DNA of 13,993 nucleotides, taken from an uncultured Clostridia bacterium. Lineage in GTDB: Bacteria; Bacillota; Clostridia; HGM11514. The DNA lies in assembly GCA_934489915.1 (NCBI GenBank), contig CAKSSZ010000022.1, positions 1 through 13,993 of the forward strand, given 5' to 3'. The notes below the pieces were generated by a model. That model was not told the origin of the DNA. It did no database searches and was given only the letters and a program-made list of their open reading frames with translations. Shown here one piece after another: positions 13,501-13,993 of this stretch (position 1 is the stretch's first letter; each line of letters opens with the position of its first letter). The position numbers and the translations under genes were made by a program.

Positions 13501-13993
13501 TCATTGATAACAATCAGGGAACCTACATGCAGAACTGGGGACAGGGCTCCACCGGTGTGAAGGATTCTATGATTCCTGCTCGGTGGTGGACTTATATCCA
13601 GGATGTGGCCAATCTTTTCGGCAACAGCAACAGCAATCTGTTTGTCAGCAACCGCCGGAAGGATCTGGTCTTTAGCGATACTTGGAAGGAATACTACACC
13701 AAGACGGAAAGCACCGGATTCTGGGCACCTGTATATGATTATCTGAAGCCGGAGCTGTACGAACAGGCAAAGGCATTGAATGAGAAGGGCGACAAGGCAG
13801 CCTATACCGATTGGCTGACCAAAAACGTACCTGCGGGACACACCAACTTTATCTATGATAACGTTTGGATTGCAGTTCCTACCATTATGAATAAGGGCGG
13901 CTGGGCAGAAGTAAAGAACAACCTGTCCCTGAGCGCAGCGGAAGGCAAGAGCCTGTTTGTAGACTACGGAACAGACTTTACGCTGACCGGCGA
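10578..13993 (+). CDS. Large secreted right-handed beta-helix protein (3' end outside window)
   Basis: The frame is open from ATG 10578 to the window edge, at least 1138 residues. Residues 1-28 are a signal peptide: basic MRKWK, a hydrophobic core, and ALA at 26-28 before DGG. Residues ~33-350 are a beta-rich region that opens with YQETFEDGIGDFTTG, like a carbohydrate-binding jelly roll. Residues ~355-445 resemble an InlB-type/bacterial repeat (VGEHGSVTVV, TLKITFEQE). From 450 the protein looks like a right-handed parallel beta-helix: LYVAKNGSD, HPFATIERARDAIR and VTVYLREGTYPL, then LDRETGILYFYP (721-732), PbH1-like coils at 757-981 and a conserved DDG at 937-939. The helix part resembles beta-helix glycosidases such as CAZy family GH141, but the exact family and substrate are not established. 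It is probably a surface or secreted polysaccharide enzyme. Any anchor lies beyond the window. Confidence 0.85.
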   Translation, partial: MRKWKQLGALCLVLMLAVSCLTAVPALADGGTTQRMAVYQETFEDGIGDFTTGSEAIVSQRADGTGNHYAMVEVNPAKAEAVATYSRKTDDAGRWGTEFFTWPLQVNPKNFVLQNGRNYQFLFEGSFVKGETFSKPAWGTSVFQVKGSTVWDYDSAKGTRVAKHEVFVGGQTGDAITGKDGWFVGRTPENWLKDKGFGEKQEGNQTDGYTYTGDSVLAYFHVRTQLAPALATVMADNKFYCGTGTGLTNAKGEDKNTLYFGAYYKFTLTRDDFYGDEAIFDGLTGEDEINAKKDEYIYEADGKTLKTYSLGGDCSFLYSKKRIAAFQDYLKNNPVGYAIDNFTLMADVTTYMNNVTVGEHGSVTVVTNPVTGEGQTFSAGASNDISVIDSYGLTGTVLPEAGYQAEKVLYGDQVIAVNPDGTFTVSPDQIQADKTLKITFEQEKESPNALYVAKNGSDTEGDGTAEHPFATIERARDAIRGFKKLPAGGVTVYLREGTYPLSSSVTFTEQDSGTEEAPITYRAYTNETVTFTGSEALDTSAIKKVTEEALLNRLSESYAKDHLYMLDLKAQGVTLPALSATCQTGGERIYMNGAALTNARWPNDDKTGEQYYVRGKTGTLKPEQEGKYNGDRQPVVMEYTDDANRTAKWQVKKDDAFLSGAIAYLWYPQCLRIDQLDAAQKTVVTTDKSNYGQETYTAKTERYLYFENLFEEIDQPGESYLDRETGILYFYPIGSVKDAKMDISRLNQHLITVNGASYLNFEGINFAEGRQDALNIKGSHITVSNATIHGMGGHGVCANGSYITVKSCDIYDYAKHGVDLNGGDRATLTSSENLVTNNRLHGGYGLLSRGVYMEGVGHTVSHNDIFDFTQEAIRYTNLNNAVIEYNDMYEVQLLNADGGAIYAGRNVTDIGNIIRYNYFHNIGGHIGAHGQQSIFTDDGEIGPAIYGNIMYKGGLPNFPLKTNGGQFHQIYQNIIIDNNQGTYMQNWGQGSTGVKDSMIPARWWTYIQDVANLFGNSNSNLFVSNRRKDLVFSDTWKEYYTKTESTGFWAPVYDYLKPELYEQAKALNEKGDKAAYTDWLTKNVPAGHTNFIYDNVWIAVPTIMNKGGWAEVKNNLSLSAAEGKSLFVDYGTDFTLTG

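Noticed and set aside
11607..13841. Several minus-strand ORFs of 109-218 codons opposite the beta-helix gene
   Set aside because: The plus-strand frame is open throughout with signal peptide, promoter and domain motifs. The minus ORFs lack starts with ribosome binding sites and show no coherent protein features.

Overview
The window looks like chromosomal DNA from a Firmicutes of class Clostridia, most likely a gut member of the Oscillospiraceae or Lachnospiraceae. The reasons are the lysA / site-2 protease / scpA / scpB / DUF2953 gene order, the Clostridia-type SerRS variant, the DUF7309-like protein, strong AGGAGG-type ribosome binding sites, consensus sigma-A promoters, and moderate-to-high GC genes separated by AT-rich gaps. 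The lineage is inferred from remembered protein families, not from a search.

Layout from left to right. (1) Positions 1-3291, plus strand: the 3' part of lysA, then an M50 site-2-protease homologue, scpA, scpB and a DUF2953 membrane protein, closely spaced or overlapping and probably one operon. (2) Positions 3292-3554: an AT-rich gap with a very good extended -10 promoter, an intrinsic terminator about 80 nt downstream (a possible small RNA), and a second consensus promoter. (3) Positions 3555-4566: a DUF7309/DUF6930-type protein of unknown function. Its best start codon is one base out of frame with the body of the gene, so there may be a frameshift in a GGGG run. (4) Positions 4608-6889: its own promoter, galT and galK (Leloir pathway), and a 14-bp-stem terminator shared with the convergent operon. 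(5) Positions 6897-10342, minus strand: a three-gene operon reading right to left. It holds a CobW/COG0523 GTPase with eight EHDHH repeats, a second CobW-like GTPase fused to a YcgQ-type (TIGR03943/DUF1980) domain, and serS. A consensus promoter, a candidate operator and a hairpin-rich leader lie upstream. (6) Positions 10493-13993, plus strand: a perfect TTGACA-17-TATAAT promoter driving a very large secreted protein. It has a signal peptide, an N-terminal beta-rich region, an InlB-type repeat and a right-handed beta-helix, and it runs off the window after 1138 codons.

How the genes work together: the left operon combines lysine biosynthesis with chromosome condensation (ScpAB, the SMC partners). 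galTK converts galactose to glucose-1-phosphate and UDP-galactose; galE and galM are not in the window. The minus-strand operon joins two putative metal-handling GTPases to a housekeeping tRNA synthetase, an arrangement worth a second look. The beta-helix protein is probably a polysaccharide-active or polysaccharide-binding enzyme at the cell surface or secreted.

No rRNA, tRNA, CRISPR array, insertion sequence or phage gene was seen. I found no clearly new multi-gene system. The strongest unusual signals are the possible 80-nt RNA, the GTPase-YcgQ fusion beside serS, the His-rich tandem repeat and the apparent frameshift.
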